A stretch of DNA of 64,000 bases from Agrypnia vestita (GCA_016648135.1 JADDOH010007938.1:42870-106869); one strand, 5' to 3'. Shown: positions 25,085-36,496, counted from the stretch's first letter. The notes: generated by a model not told the origin, from the letters alone. Numbers and translations are program-made.

Positions 25085-25365
25085 GATGTCTCACAGAGAC
25101 GAAATTATATTTTAATGGGAAAGTAGGTATGGAAGTCTTTGGGTGTTCATAGGGCTTACGACCTATCGTACGGCTGGCTTAAGTGATCACGTTACACAAT
25201 GTAACGTGATGTAAGATAGACTACCATGTCTACTAAATTTTCGTATATATTTAAATTATACGTAATGTTTCGTATATGTGTTGCAACAATCCTCAGCGCG
25301 GTCGGCATCCAAAGCTTTTTCAATCCCCTTAGATGACCACAGATGTCACTAATGAGACATTTTTT
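25085..25365 (+). repeat. Dispersed repeat E, copy 2
   Basis: Matches 63590-63910 (direct) and 3725-4010 (inverted), including CTCACAGAGACGAAATTATA and GGCTTAAGTGATCACGTTAC. Confidence 0.72.
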
Positions 25366-25439
25366 TTTTTTTTGTATTTATATCAATATTCTTTATATGT
25401 GTAATGAGATTATTGTACCGTGTCTCATTAGATATATTC

Positions 25440-25545
25440 CAAAATATTCCAAAATAGCTCCTCTTTGTAGGATAATCGAACCCTGAATCGTCAGTGTGAG
25501 AAACCAGTGTCATACCCACTGGACTACGAAGGCTTGCCACATATA
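25440..25545 (-). mobile_element. tRNA-derived SINE, family C, copy 2
   Basis: The minus strand contains GTAGTCCAGTGGGTATGACA and the B-box GGGTTCGATTATC, as at 16600-16705. Confidence 0.65.
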
Positions 25546-25634
25546 ATATACATATCTTGATTGTGAAATTTTGTTTAGTCCTCTTTAAAATGATGTATTT
25601 TGTATTATTACAATTGTTATAATGCGATTATGTA

Positions 25635-25960
25635 TTTTTTACTCCCTTTATATTATAACTCGTGGCGTCCGCTTGTCTTACTGTCTTCTTGTCTGACGAA
25701 AAATCTTTGGATCCATTTTAAACCCCTTTCCCGTGATCCAATCGAGCTGAAACTTTGCAAGCAGACTCGTGGCGACGATCAATCAAATTTTCGTTAAAAA
25801 ATAATAATTATTATAGTATAATTTTGGATTTTTCAAATTTTTAATGGTTTTTTCATAGAAGTTGTATGGAGATTCCGACGAATATGGTAGACACGAAACC
25901 CGAAAATGAGAAAAATGAGATATTGTAAAAACTTGGTTATTATGGGTTATTTTTTTTTAA
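25635..25960 (+). repeat. Dispersed repeat D, copy 2
   Basis: ACTCCCTTTATATTATAACTCG start, CCCGTGATCCAATCGAGCTG core and TGTAAAAACTTGGTTATTAT end, as at 11815 and 62330. Confidence 0.75.
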
Positions 25961-25999
25961 ATTCTAAGTCCCCAGAACCATGGAGGATCTGCGGGCTGG

Positions 26000-26300
26000 C
26001 TGCGGTTGAAAATAAACGAAGGCAGCCGACTCGATATTCGAATTTTCTTTTCGGCCCTGCCAGGGTCCCTCCCAGCCTGGCGGGCTCGCCCTGCCGCGCG
26101 ACACTGCCCCCAATGCACCCTCCCATTGGCGCCAGAGTCCCCGGCCCGGCTCGGCGTCGCTTGGTCGACTTTAGCCAGCCGCCGATGACAATTTGCGGCG
26201 GGCTATTTAAAAGTCGAAACAATGCAAAATACAAAAGACGTGCAGAGAGAAAGTGACAAGCTCGTACGTACGTGCGTTGCGCCCGTTGCGAAAACGTCGC
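26000..26300 (+). promoter_or_regulatory. Candidate orphan GC-rich promoter
   Basis: A 250-bp island of high GC in AT-rich DNA has a CCCATTGG (CCAAT) box at about 26124 and a TATA-like CTATTTAAAAG at 26204. A start near 26235 is expected, with GTACGT donor-like sites about 30 bp further on. No downstream gene was found in the window; it could be a promoter carried by a repeat. Confidence 0.4.
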
Positions 26301-26439
26301 AAGTGGCAAAATAAATGGGTAGTAATTTAGTCAATAATTAGATCGCACGACACTGAAGTCTCATTTTCAATATTGCTCCACTGTTTTATATTTATGTAAC
26401 TTACTTATTTACCATCACGCCGTTTCCCCGTGCGAGTAA

Positions 26440-27060
26440 GCAGAGAGGATTGAGCGCCACACTCTTCTGTCCTCACAACGCTCGCCTTATCTACATTTAT
26501 ACATCTTCGCACACGAGCTCGACGGTTCTTGAAGCTTCTAACGAGACCATCTTCCGGAATCTGGTTGATCTGGTATTGCCACGTCTTCCGCGGTCGCCTT
26601 CTCTTTCTGGCACCGCCAACACTTACGTTATATATCTTTCTTACCTGTCAAATATCATTCATGTCACTCCCACATACCTCAGTCTTAATTCACCTGATGA
26701 AGGAAACGGATGTTTCCGAAACATGTAGTGAAACAAGTGCTCAAATATAAAATAGTGGAAAAAAACAAATTTCAGTGTTTTTATTTCATAATTTGTTAAC
26801 CATCACTTTTAACTTGTTGATATTCATAATAAGGACACTTTCCTTGCATACATCATACATCCTGCTTACTAGACTCTGTGAGTCTTGTTCGCTCTTTGCC
26901 ATTAATACCGCATCATCCGCGTACAGTCAACAGCATACAATCAAATCACTCATTTTCGCTCCTAGATTCATATTATTCCAGTTCTTTCACACAATTATCC
27001 ATAGACAAATTGAACAGCCAAGGAGACATTACGCAACCTGCGCAACGAAAGGGTCATATA
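26440..27060 (-). pseudogene. Degraded RTE-type LINE reverse transcriptase
   Basis: The minus strand reads VSPWLFNLSMDNCVKELE, then VYADDAVLMA (the YxDD catalytic motif, about 26890), then RRRPRKTWQYQINQI and RSFKNRRARVRRC. The order of motifs is intact but frameshifts and stops are frequent. A CCTGATGAAGGAAAC...GAAAC motif sits at 26693-26725 on the plus strand. Confidence 0.7.
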
Positions 27061-27900
27061 AATAGTATTATTGATACGAGGATCAAGTTTGGCTTTGTGA
27101 TAGACAGTGGTTAAGTTTGTAGATTTATTGTAATTTTTAGGATAATAGTATAGCAGGCGAGGTTTTAGGTATTAGCTAGTCGTAGATAGAATGCACCGGC
27201 ACAGACTCATGGTCTCTGGACACTCGGTGCACTGATTAAAACGCATTCGATGCAAGCGCGAAGCGGCATTAACTCACCTGTTCAAATGAAAATAGGCTTC
27301 GTTAGAGAACAGGTAGGAATTCTTCCTTTCACTATCAAATTATCCTCATCTATTAGAACGTATCTACTTGCGTGTTCCATCCCGCGAAACTTTATGTTAT
27401 CCAGGTTTTTCCTTGGAAACTGCAGCCACTAACTATTCTTTAAATTGCCTACTGCAAAGGCTAGGAACTAGCAAACAGATACTAGCAGTTAAGCGTTTTT
27501 GTCACTAATCTTATTAAATTCAAATAAATTTTTAAAAATATTTTGAAAGATAAATAAACTTGATCTATTGAAACTTAAAGAAATAGAGTTTTAATATCAA
27601 GGAGTCGTTTGTAGAAAGTTCTTGTACCTTTTCGGTAACTACTAACATCCTGGTTATTTTTATATGCTGTGTCTCGGTGTCAATTATTTGAGGAAGTGTT
27701 TATCTCATCCTTGCACCACGGAGACAGCGAAGAGGTTTTATGTGGTCACCTCACGCGCCGCCTACTCAGCATCAGCGACGTAGCGAGGATGAGCGCTTTA
27801 GCATTAAAGTGTTGCCAAACTGGATGGCGAAAGTGAAGGATCGATAGGGAGATAGTGCTCATAAAACGGCCCAGGGTATGCGGTGGCTTACCTATATATA
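27061..27900. other. Probable retroelement-derived DNA
   Basis: TGCAAAGGCTAGGAACTAGCAAACAG-like sequence (27455-27480) recurs at 39415-39440. 27895-27940 ends in GTAAAAGGCGTTAAAT then (AATA)n, resembling LINE 3' ends. No gene seen. Confidence 0.4.
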
Positions 27901-27959
27901 TGTAAAAGGCGTTAAATGAATAAATAAAAAAATAAAAATTGGTGACCCTCAATCTACTA

Positions 27960-28400
27960 ATGCGGCAACTTCCAAATCTTTTAAAACTTTTCTATTCTTA
28001 TCCTTGTATCCTATCCTTTCAACGGACGTTGGCTCTCATCACTTACTTTACTATGTCACGAAATAGCTCCACAGTAGACTGGTCAAACCACTGTCTCAGG
28101 TTTTTCAGCCAAGATATTCTCCTTCTTCCAGAGCCCCGACTTCCGGCAATCTTTCTCTACATTTGAGATACAAGATCCCGCACTTCTCTAGATGTCTCTA
28201 CATCACTTGTCCGAGATATTGAAGTTTTCGAATTTTTATTATTTTAATTACTTCTTATCCTTTACTTATCGAAACCATAACATCTCCATTCGTGACTCTG
28301 TCCATCCAACTTATCTATATCTCTAATGCTTCAAATCTTCTTAGAAATTCTTCGGTAAGCGTCCATACTTCCATTCCATAAAACAATATTAAAAACAAAA
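27960..28400 (-). pseudogene. RTE-type LINE 3' end, degraded
   Basis: Across frames the minus strand shows WMDRVTNGDVM, IKIRKLQYLGQVM, then EEGEYLG and VELFRD-like remnants. This is the WTDRVTNEEVL...RKLxYLGHVMR...ELFR tail of RTE elements. Many stops. Confidence 0.6.
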
Positions 28401-29502
28401 CAAAACATTTGCAGCCGTAATGTAATGTTCAGATCATGAATGCAGAATATCTTTTTCATGCGGACAAACGTGGATGAGCTTGCTCGTGATATGCTCGCGC
28501 TTTTGTTAAAGTTTTTATAATATAGCTTACTGTTCATTCCAGCCCCGGGAAAAGAGACTGATCAATGTCTACACGACTCTCAAATCTTTTCCCGGATCCC
28601 GGTTGGAACCCACCGATAATTCACTAATTCTTTTATCGTTCGAAATAAGGAATAAAAAACGAAATTATAAGTTGAGCGATCAAAGGGAAAATTCTTCAAA
28701 GATAGCGACCAAAAGGAATAAATATTAAAAAACCGGCACGAAGCTAGTATTACTGATTCGAATAATGCTAATAAAATGCTTAAATGACCAATTGATTCGA
28801 ATAATAACTAAAAATGCACCCCTTTTTCTGAAAATCTTCCCTTGTATACCACTTCTTGATATTTATTTTGCAAAACAAAAAATTAAATTTCATGAGTGTT
28901 CCAAACATTTTTCCATTCAAAATTTTAAATATTTAAACTGTAAATTGTCGAGTTCTTACTCGCATAAAATAATAAAGAAAACACACCATTTTATTCAATA
29001 AGTAGGTACTTGATATAAAAAACAATTTTGAAGACACTTTCATCATACTGCATCGCCAAATTATTTGATAGATATTTTGGAGGAAACAGCTTACTATGTT
29101 TTTAACTTTCAGTACCTCCGTTACTATCATCTTCCGTTTCATTTTCAGCGGGCGTCTCTTGCGCACAGATAAAAATGCGATGCCCGTATAAGCTCATCGC
29201 GGCGGGTGCCATGTGTGCACGTGGTGTGGGTACTACACACTGCACAGTGACACATCACCACGTGTTGCCCGCTGTGACTGATTATCGTTCAATTGTTTTC
29301 ATCTATTTAAGGATTGGCAGAGAGCACAGGTCACCGCGGACCGCGGCCCCAAATAAATATACCTGGTACACTAATAGTAAAAATATTCATACGACAGCGT
29401 CATCGTTCCAATCCTCAACGAATCACAATCTACTTTCTTTATTTGAAATTATCATTACTCTAGTCAGTTTTACGGGTGTATTGGCGACAGAGAAAAAAAA
29501 CG
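28401..29502. other. No recognised gene; small GC-richer patch
   Basis: 29170-29350 is CpG-richer, with GGTGTGGGTACTACACACTG near-palindromes and a CTATTTAAGG box at 29304. A promoter is possible but no gene is linked. Confidence 0.35.
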
Positions 29503-30294
29503 ATTAGAAGCCTTCGAGATGTGGATCTATTGCCTGCCCAACATAACTTGGCGTGCGGCAGGATTGGAACTAAAACCCGCCACGCCCGCACCCGGCGGTA
29601 ACCCCTCGCCCTGTAATTCAGTACAATTTTGCATTTGCTCGGGAGCTGTGACATCTTGATTACCAATATACACTGAATTATTATGTCCAAAACAACCAAA
29701 ACAGTCCGGGGTGGTGCAAGCACAATTGCCAATGAAGTATTAAAGTTTTGCGAAGCTGAAAAAGCAAATAATGGACCGATATTACCGTCTGATAGTTTGA
29801 CAGATAGAGCGGCCGCCGCGGAGCGCGCTGTTACCCGACCAAATTTATATTGAAGACTCTGACAGTGGTCACCGGACATTCAGTAATTGTGTATTGTGTA
29901 ATAAATTTACAACCTGGCAACTTCGCCATCCCTCGCGCGCCAAGTTATAATGGTGGCACTCTACAGACGTGCCTTAGGAATTTTCTGGAGAGACCACATT
30001 ACGAACGAAGAGGTTCTCAGCAGGATCGATGAAACCAGGCACATGATGAATACCATCTCGAAATGACGCGTAAAATGGATGGGGCATATTTTACGCCATG
30101 AAAATCTGCTCAAAACTATACTGGAGGGAATGGTAGAGGATAAGATTGCCAGAGGGCGCCCTCGCCGTGAATATCTTGAGCAAGTGTGCAAAGATATGAA
30201 TTGTGCCTCCTACACAGAGCTGAAGAGGATCGCCGAAGACCGAGCAGAATGGAGAAGGAGATGTGCTTTGCTGCAAACCAATCCCACGGATTGA
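29503..30294 (+). pseudogene. RTE-type LINE tail, interrupted by a Tc1-like element
   Basis: Removing 29530-29961 plus one TA joins ...LEAFEMWI to YRRALGIFWRDHITNEEVL in frame. The next segment (30070 on) reads KWMGHILRHENLLKTILEGM, then KIARGRPRREYLEQV and ELKRIAEDRAEWRRR before a stop at 30294. A TGA separates the two parts. It is the C-terminal tail of an RTE reverse transcriptase. Confidence 0.8.
29530..29961 (+). mobile_element. Tc1/mariner-like element with transposase first exon
   Basis: 432 bp flanked by TA (29528-29529, 29962-29963). The imperfect inverted ends share ATAACTTGGCGxGCG. From 29682 an ATG frame starts MSKTTKTVRGGASTIANEVL and continues to DRAAAAERAV before a stop at 29851-29853. 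It resembles the N-terminus of the transposase at 35806 (MPKTIKSGVREI...AATS). The rest of the transposase is absent. Confidence 0.78.
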
Positions 30295-30520
30295 AACCCA
30301 GGAAGGAAGGATGGGACAGCATAGTAAGAATATTGAAAACGGTGTGAACGTGATACTGTGTTCAAAAAATAATGAACGTTGGTAGGCAGAAATATATATT
30401 TATTCATACCCGCTATAGGGAAATTCTGCTTTAAGATGACATAGGTACTTTCTTTTGAAAGGAGAAAAATCGAAAAAAAAATTATTGGAAATAATTTTAA
30501 ATAAATAACAAAATACAATG
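30295..30520. other. No recognised feature
   Basis: AT-rich linker; included for completeness. Confidence 0.4.
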
Positions 30521-30705
30521 TTCTGGTTTGGGTCTTCTGGGGTATTATGCCGTGTTATTCCGACCTTTCTGGCCGACGTTTCAGATCCCATTGCAGGGTC
30601 CATCATCATGGCATCAGGGCTGATGAATCCTGCAATGGGATCCGAAACGTCGGCCAGAAAGGTCGGAATAACACGGCATAATACTCCAGAAGACGCAAAC
30701 CAGAA
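30521..30705. repeat. 77-bp-arm hairpin, nearly perfect
   Basis: 30521-30597 and 30629-30705 are reverse complements with three mismatches, separated by 31 nt. Each arm carries GACGTTTC-GGATCC-CATTGCAGG in one sense. The plus strand has CTGATGA (30619), a short stem-forming tract and CGAAAC. The same peptide can be read on both strands, which is a shadow of the symmetry and not coding. Confidence 0.92.
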
Positions 30706-30829
30706 GATTCTGAGTGGCCGTGAAAACCTAAGAAAATTCTTAACAAAATGCCAAATTATTTGTAAAGCTGTCTCCATCGTGCAACCGTTTTATGTACACC
30801 TACATACATATATGTACAGTACAGTGTAC

Positions 30830-30990
30830 AATAGCTTGTTGGTCTTGTGGTTAGGATACTCGCCTCGTGATCCAAAAGTCTCGGGTTCGAACCTCACTCC
30901 AGACTAGCAAGTTAGTCCTATTTTCATAGCACAAGCGTTTTGCTTAGTTTGAAAATAGTAAGAATATTGATGTGAAACATAATAATAAAA
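30830..30990 (+). mobile_element. tRNA-derived SINE, family B, copy 1
   Basis: A-box region CTTGTGGTTAGGATACTCG, B-box GGGTTCGAACCTC and a shared 3' body (GCAAGTTAGTCCTATTTTCA). Matches 42395-42556 in inverse orientation. Confidence 0.82.
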
Positions 30991-31118
30991 TTAAAAACGT
31001 ATGTGTAGGTACAAATTTTTATTTTTTTTATTTATTTTTATTATATTTATTAGGTACATTTTTAATTTTTCTATTATATATATTATATTTATTAGGTACA
31101 TTTTTAATTTTTCATGAT

Positions 31119-31410
31119 ATACAGGATGAAACAGAGCTAGTCCACAATACTTTACAGGTGGATTTTTTGTAATGTTTGCATTTTTTTTTCAATATTTCGG
31201 ACTTATTTTATGCAAAACGTTGGTCTATCATTACAGTAACTTATACCTAATATGAAAAATTCATTCCCTTTAATTCATCTCCCTCTTTGCAAGATCAACT
31301 CTAAATAAATCTCAATCATCTACAGATCCACAAATTCATTTAACTTAATACAAGTCAAATAATTGATAAAAATCTTCTAATTCCATTTGGAAAGCATTCC
31401 AATATATTTG
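31119..31410 (+). mobile_element. Fold-back element P, partial copy
   Basis: Begins ATACAGGATGAAACAGAGCT and continues with the left-arm blocks of 4695-5213. It is interrupted at about 31270-31330 and lost after 31410. Confidence 0.65.
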
Positions 31411-32079
31411 AAAAGTATATCGCTCATGATAAAACAATACCTCGTAAGCCGCATACAGATCTTACAAGAAAAGCAAAAAAACTGCATAAAAACTAGACTT
31501 TTTACAGTAAATAGAATACGGGGGCACAGATGGAATAAGAAACATAGATAAATGCTACACAATAAATAAACGAAATAAATAATTATAATACATGTCCAAC
31601 AATTGTCCTACAAATGTCCACGCATTTTAAAGACAATTAATTACCAACACAAAAAAACGAGCGAGCCTTACAGTAGTCGCATGTGATATGTAACATTTGA
31701 CGTCTCACAATTAAAAATTTCAATTGAGCAGCGACAGAAATTAACTTCAAAAAGCTAAACATGGAAATATTTATTCGAATAATTATTCATTATTACTCAT
31801 TTGCATTTTTTATCAATGATCTGCACTTTTTTCAGACACTCATTATTATAAATTCATTAATAAATACATTTATAATAATATATATATTTATTAATTAGTA
31901 AATACATGTAAAGAAAATGTTTGTGCATTTTTTTAATATTGTATTTTGTCGCACTGTGAACTTCAAAAAAATTTGGCAATGTCGATAAAACATTTAAAAT
32001 TTGTTCATTAGAAAAATATTCAATCCGGATTGCTTTAAAAATGGATTAAAAATGTTAATCAATTGAAAAGGGACCACAT
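31411..32079. other. No recognised feature
   Basis: AT-rich sequence without supported genes or bounded repeats. Confidence 0.4.
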
Positions 32080-32230
32080 ATAAGGTCGAAAAATTTTCGT
32101 TAATTTACCAGACTGCCGTGGCGAAATTGGATAACGCGCCATCCCCGGATATAGAATGGAGGTCCGTTGTTTCGAATCCCAGTAGCAGTTAAAATACTTT
32201 TTCATTAATTTGATTTTTATGTGTATCTTT
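32080..32230 (+). mobile_element. tRNA-derived SINE, family A, diverged
   Basis: ATATAAGGTCGAAAAATTTTC leader, GTGGCGAAATTGGATAACGC A-box region, TTTCGAATCCCAG B-box and TTTTTCATTAATTTGATTTT tail. Confidence 0.65.
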
Positions 32231-33309
32231 GCAACCATTTTTTTTGGCAGACTCGATAAAATATATTAAATTATTTTTGTCGAACAGTTTTTATAAACAA
32301 TTGTCCAAACAAACAATATTGTCCAGAGATATTAATAATCTAAATTCAACGCAACCCTAATTTATCGTATTTGACATTTCTTCCGACGCCTAATGTCGAA
32401 GTTGAATATACCGAATCCCAATTATAAAAATTTCGTTGTCTGCCCGTCCGTCAGTCTGTCTATCAGCAACTCCGTGTAACGCCCGTAACTTATTTTATAA
32501 ATACTTTTTTTTTTCTATTCTTATAAATAAATAAATACTAATTCTTTAGGAAACTCCATGTAAAACACACATTAAAAAACCATTCCTGGGATACTAGCCA
32601 TCTATGATCGACTATAACATTTTGCTGACCCTGTTGAAGAATAATCAGAGGTGTGAATTATTTGAAATGCAAATACAAAATATCTATTTTTATATTATAT
32701 TTGAAATACTTCTTTTCAAAATGCATTTTCTTTTTATTTAAAATACTTTAATAAACATATTTTGTTTTATATCCTTGAAAGATTTGACAGACAGTTGACG
32801 GTACAACATTATAATTTAAAATATGTTTTATTTTAACTTTGTAATACACACACACACATTAAATATTAGTTATTAAATTGCTACTATAGTTTCAAGTGGA
32901 GCAGTGTCTCTCATCATCAGGTATAGATAATAACTTACTTAAATACAAAATTTATCAATTTAATCTAATCGGGTATTTTTTCCCTCAAAAGCTCTAGGAT
33001 TGGTGATCCTAGAACTTTTATGACGTATACCTAAGTATCGTTTATTTATATTTTTATTCTCGTCTATTAAGTGTTGGGATAACAATCTTAAGATCCCAAT
33101 ATTGCTATTTTCAGAATGCGGACGTAAGCACCGTCGTATATTTTACTAAGGGAGAATACCTACCTAGACATTTCAGTAATATCGATTTTTAAATTTTTGC
33201 ATTTACTTAAAGCTTGATTATGGTCTTAACAATGTGTGATGAAAATTTCAAGCAAAAATTCAACAAAATAACAAAGTTATAGCTGATAATAATGGCATCT
33301 CATTGTTGA
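32231..33309. other. No recognised gene
   Basis: 33050-33135 (TATTAAGTGTTGGGATAAC and following) recurs at 42783-42868 (inverted) and 43140-43225, so at least this part is repeat. Confidence 0.45.
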
Positions 33310-34085
33310 CTACGCGTTGCGCTGCGCTATACGCAGGTAGCTACCAGTCGGGCTCTTTCATAATAGAAACGTAAGACGTGTTTCTATTATGTTTGTGAAG
33401 AGTTCTCTATGATATGGGAATTCTAAGCAAGGTGGAGGACTTATGTTATGGACCTGGAATCAACGATTTTATGTAAGTTGAAAGATTTCGCGATTTATTC
33501 ATTACTCAATTTTCAAACGCGTTTTACTCGAAACCGTGTTTTGAAAATCGGTGACCAAAATATCTCGGCAACCATTAAACCGATCAACTTGAAATTTCTG
33601 GTAGTTATTCTATACATAATTATCTAGTCTTTGTCGTAGGATTTTTTATAAGTGACTTACTTGTTTTATCGGTATAATAACCCCGATTTTTTCCTTGAAT
33701 AACTTACTTTTTTTATCGGTATAATAAACCCGATTTTTTCCCTGAAAAACGCTATTTTAAATTCAAACGCCCGCCATTTTGTCCAAAATCTATATTTTCA
33801 ATCCTATGTCGAAGACTAAATTAACATGTCAATTTTGATAATCTTTTTGTTTTTTTTTATTCTGATGATTACAGATGAAATGGGATTGTCACCACGGAGG
33901 ACCTTTTTTTTCGGCAGTCAACAAAACTCAAAAATTTTTCGCCACTGTCGAATGTTTTTTAATAAAAAAAAATGAACATATTCTTAAAAGTATGTACTAT
34001 CTTGTAGAATCATACCGATACAACAATTATAGGTTTTCTTAAAAAAAATTCACAAAATTGCCTTTTTTGCGCTTCGTAGGTAGGT
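33310..34085 (-). repeat. Dispersed repeat F, copy 2 with internal duplication
   Basis: Inverse of 24148-24720. A 45-50 bp segment containing TTTTATCGGTATAATAA is tandemly duplicated at about 33655-33750. An extra tract of about 130 bp (33890-34020) is absent from copy 1. Confidence 0.78.
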
Positions 34086-34089
34086 TCCC

Positions 34090-34400
34090 CCATAAAAAGG
34101 TTCATGTGAAATCCCGTAGATGGCTATTACCAAACAGAAAATGTTTTATATAAAATCTCATAGATGATGCCGTACATTCGTAATATTTGCTTAGTGGATT
34201 ATAACAGATAAAAATTAATATCGACCAACCGTCCTAATATGAGTCAGCTCTGTACTAATTACCACACTTTACTCCACTTCACATCTCACATGTTTTTAAT
34301 CGCACATAATACTACAAACGTATAAGCATCTTTTGAACTGAACACAAAAAGACAAAAAACAACTTTCAGTTTTCGAGCACACTTCAAAGTAGAGATGAGC
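34090..34400. repeat. Duplicated block, copy A (also 54235-54510)
   Basis: Shares GTTTTATATAAAATCTCATA, AACTGAACACAAAAAGACAA and the TTTCGAGCxCACTTCAAAG end with 54235-54510. At 54 kb the block sits about 130 bp upstream of the orphan MADF exon; here it is about 3.7 kb upstream of the real exon 1. Confidence 0.75.
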
Positions 34401-35260
34401 GATTACGAGATTTTTCCATAATCGAATTATTAGTAATCGAATGATTAGTAGTCGACACACGAGACATTTGTAATATACAAATTGGCCAAATCCTGATTAG
34501 AATTTAATTTCATTAGGAACCTATCTGACCATATTTAAGAAATATATCCTGTATCCTGTCTGCAATGTTCAACATTTAACCGGTTGTGTGTCGGCCGTAT
34601 GTAATGCGGAATATACCCTGTCTGCCGCACAATTTCGCGCACGATTGCTGTTTTTTAGACCCTTTTTGTGATTCATGTAAAAATCAACAATAATCGCTAA
34701 AAAGTTGCAGTTTATGGTTTGTCAACATACAGACTTCAATAATTACTTATACTTCAATAATTACTTGTACAATAATTACTTATTCATTAATTATGAAAAT
34801 AAGTAACGTAATTAACACGTTTTTATTTAAAAAAAATTAACAGATAAATAATACAATTAATGCGCGGTTCGAAGACAACATTTGGAATGATTTTTTATCC
34901 GGTTTGCGCCGCAAATGAAGTTACTTGACAAATAGAACTCGTTCATTGTTTTACTTGAATGTACAGTACCTAGCCGGCAAACATCGTGAATAATTTTCGT
35001 CGTAGTGGGGGAAAGTTTGCGCATGTAAACTTCAAACTGCCTCACCCCTGAGACCCAAAATTTGTCTTCTGCGCAGCTAAAGCCATTGTTCAAGATGTTT
35101 GCCGGTTATTGTACCATATTTTTATTGTCAAACCTAATTTTCATTTTCAAAAAAAAATATATAAATAAATAAATTAAAACAAATATATAAATTAATTATA
35201 ATAATATATAAATTAATTAAACTTATGCCTGCAGTCGCAAGATGTCTCAATCCAAATATC
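34401..35260. other. No recognised gene
   Basis: A minus-strand frame at 34857-35093 (78 codons, five cysteines) lies in a slightly GC-richer patch, but I recognise no family. Confidence 0.35.
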
Positions 35261-35805
35261 AGTTGCCATTCTTAGCGAAGGGAAAACTACATTTCAAAAT
35301 TAAGATTACAACACACACACGTTCACCCGTTTGAAGACTACAAAGTGTACACTACATTTGTAGTAAAAACTACATGAAGTGAACTACTGCACTACTACAA
35401 AATTGTAGTACTAATTAAGTGAACTAATTGTAATAATACAAAATTGTAATGACCTACAAAAAGCGCTTCTTGAAAAGTGTGCTACTATAAAATTTTCAAA
35501 ACTATGGGTGGGGGGGGATTTCTTCATTCAGTCCCAAAATTTTTCAAACCATGGGGGGAGGGTTGTTTCAGTTTCCAGAGATTTCTTCATTCGGTCCTAA
35601 CAATTTTCAAACCATGGACAAAAAAGTACTATTTGAAGTGTGTGTACTTTGTATAGTCCGTCTAACTTATCTGAAGAATGGCCAAATTTGGAACTAACGA
35701 CGCCATGTTGGATTATCTACAGCTGACAGACCTTTGACAGCCTTTGTTTACAGAGGGGTTCACGACTGTTTCGATAGTTTTTTAAGAAAATTTTAGATTG
35801 TCACC

Positions 35806-36137
35806 ATGCCAAAAACCATTAAAAGCGGTGTTCGGGAAATAATCTTGAAAATGCACACGTTTTTTGAAGAGGAACAACGTCTGAAAGCCTCAATTATACC
35901 GTTTGATTTTGTTCATAGACTTATTGCCGCCACTTCAGGTTAGTGCTGCCATGCAGTTATAATGATTTTCCCATACTTAGTTTTTTATTTTACTATTATA
36001 CAATTTCTTCAGGTTTTCTGAATCGGCAATTTACAAAATAGTTAAAGAAGGTAAAGCGGCCGTGGAAATGGGCATTAAAATACCTACACCCGGAAAAAAA
36101 AGAACAAGGATAAGTGGAAAAATTGATTTAGAAGCCG
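35806..36137 (+). pseudogene. Transposase N-terminal exons (MPKTIKSG family), broken
   Basis: Exon-like piece 1 (35806-35938) starts MPKTIKSGVREIILKMHTFF and reads to LIAATS, ending CAG|GTTAGT. Piece 2 follows acceptor TTCTTCAG at 36012 and reads FSESAIYKIVKEGKAAVEMG and TPGKKRTRISGKIDLEAV before a GTAAGA donor-like site. The helix-turn-helix-then-PGKKR layout is known in multi-exon insect DDE transposases. The two pieces are out of phase by one base as spliced, and no later exon exists, so it is a pseudogene. Confidence 0.7.
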
Positions 36138-36275
36138 TAAGATGAGAAAAGTTTTAGAACATATTTTATTCGATAATTTTTTTACATAGAATTTTATTAT
36201 TTATACTTTTTATTACATAATTCATTAACGAGTTCATTTGTATGAACATCTTTTTTTAAACTATTTATGCACATT

Positions 36276-36417
36276 AAAGACTGGTTGCATCAACTTTATA
36301 GCAATAGTTCATTTAAAGCATAGATTTTTACGAGAGCGAGTTGTTTGATCGGTGGAAAATGCAAAATATCTATGCTTTGAACGAAAGATTACTATTAACC
36401 AAGTTGATACAACGGCC
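36276..36417. mobile_element. PIF-type MITE nested in the Tc1-like element
   Basis: Inverted ends GGGCCGTTGTATCAACTTGG (right) and a diverged GACTGGTTGCATCAACTT (left). Inner arms AAAGCATAGATTTTTACG / ATATCTATGCTTTGAACG. Flanked by TTA/TAA. Confidence 0.75.
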
Positions 36418-36496
36418 CTAAACCGTTTGATATCCTTAGGTGTTACTGAATTAAACATGGTGGTCATGATCATTAGGTATGAGACACCGAATAAAA

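Noticed and set aside
25947..26309. Long open frames on both strands over the GC-rich island
   Set aside because: Length is explained by high GC (few stops); the frames overlap each other and show no domain or conserved motif.
30400..30907. Two open frames on opposite strands encoding the same peptide
   Set aside because: The shared peptide results from the inverted repeat at 30521-30705, not from a gene.
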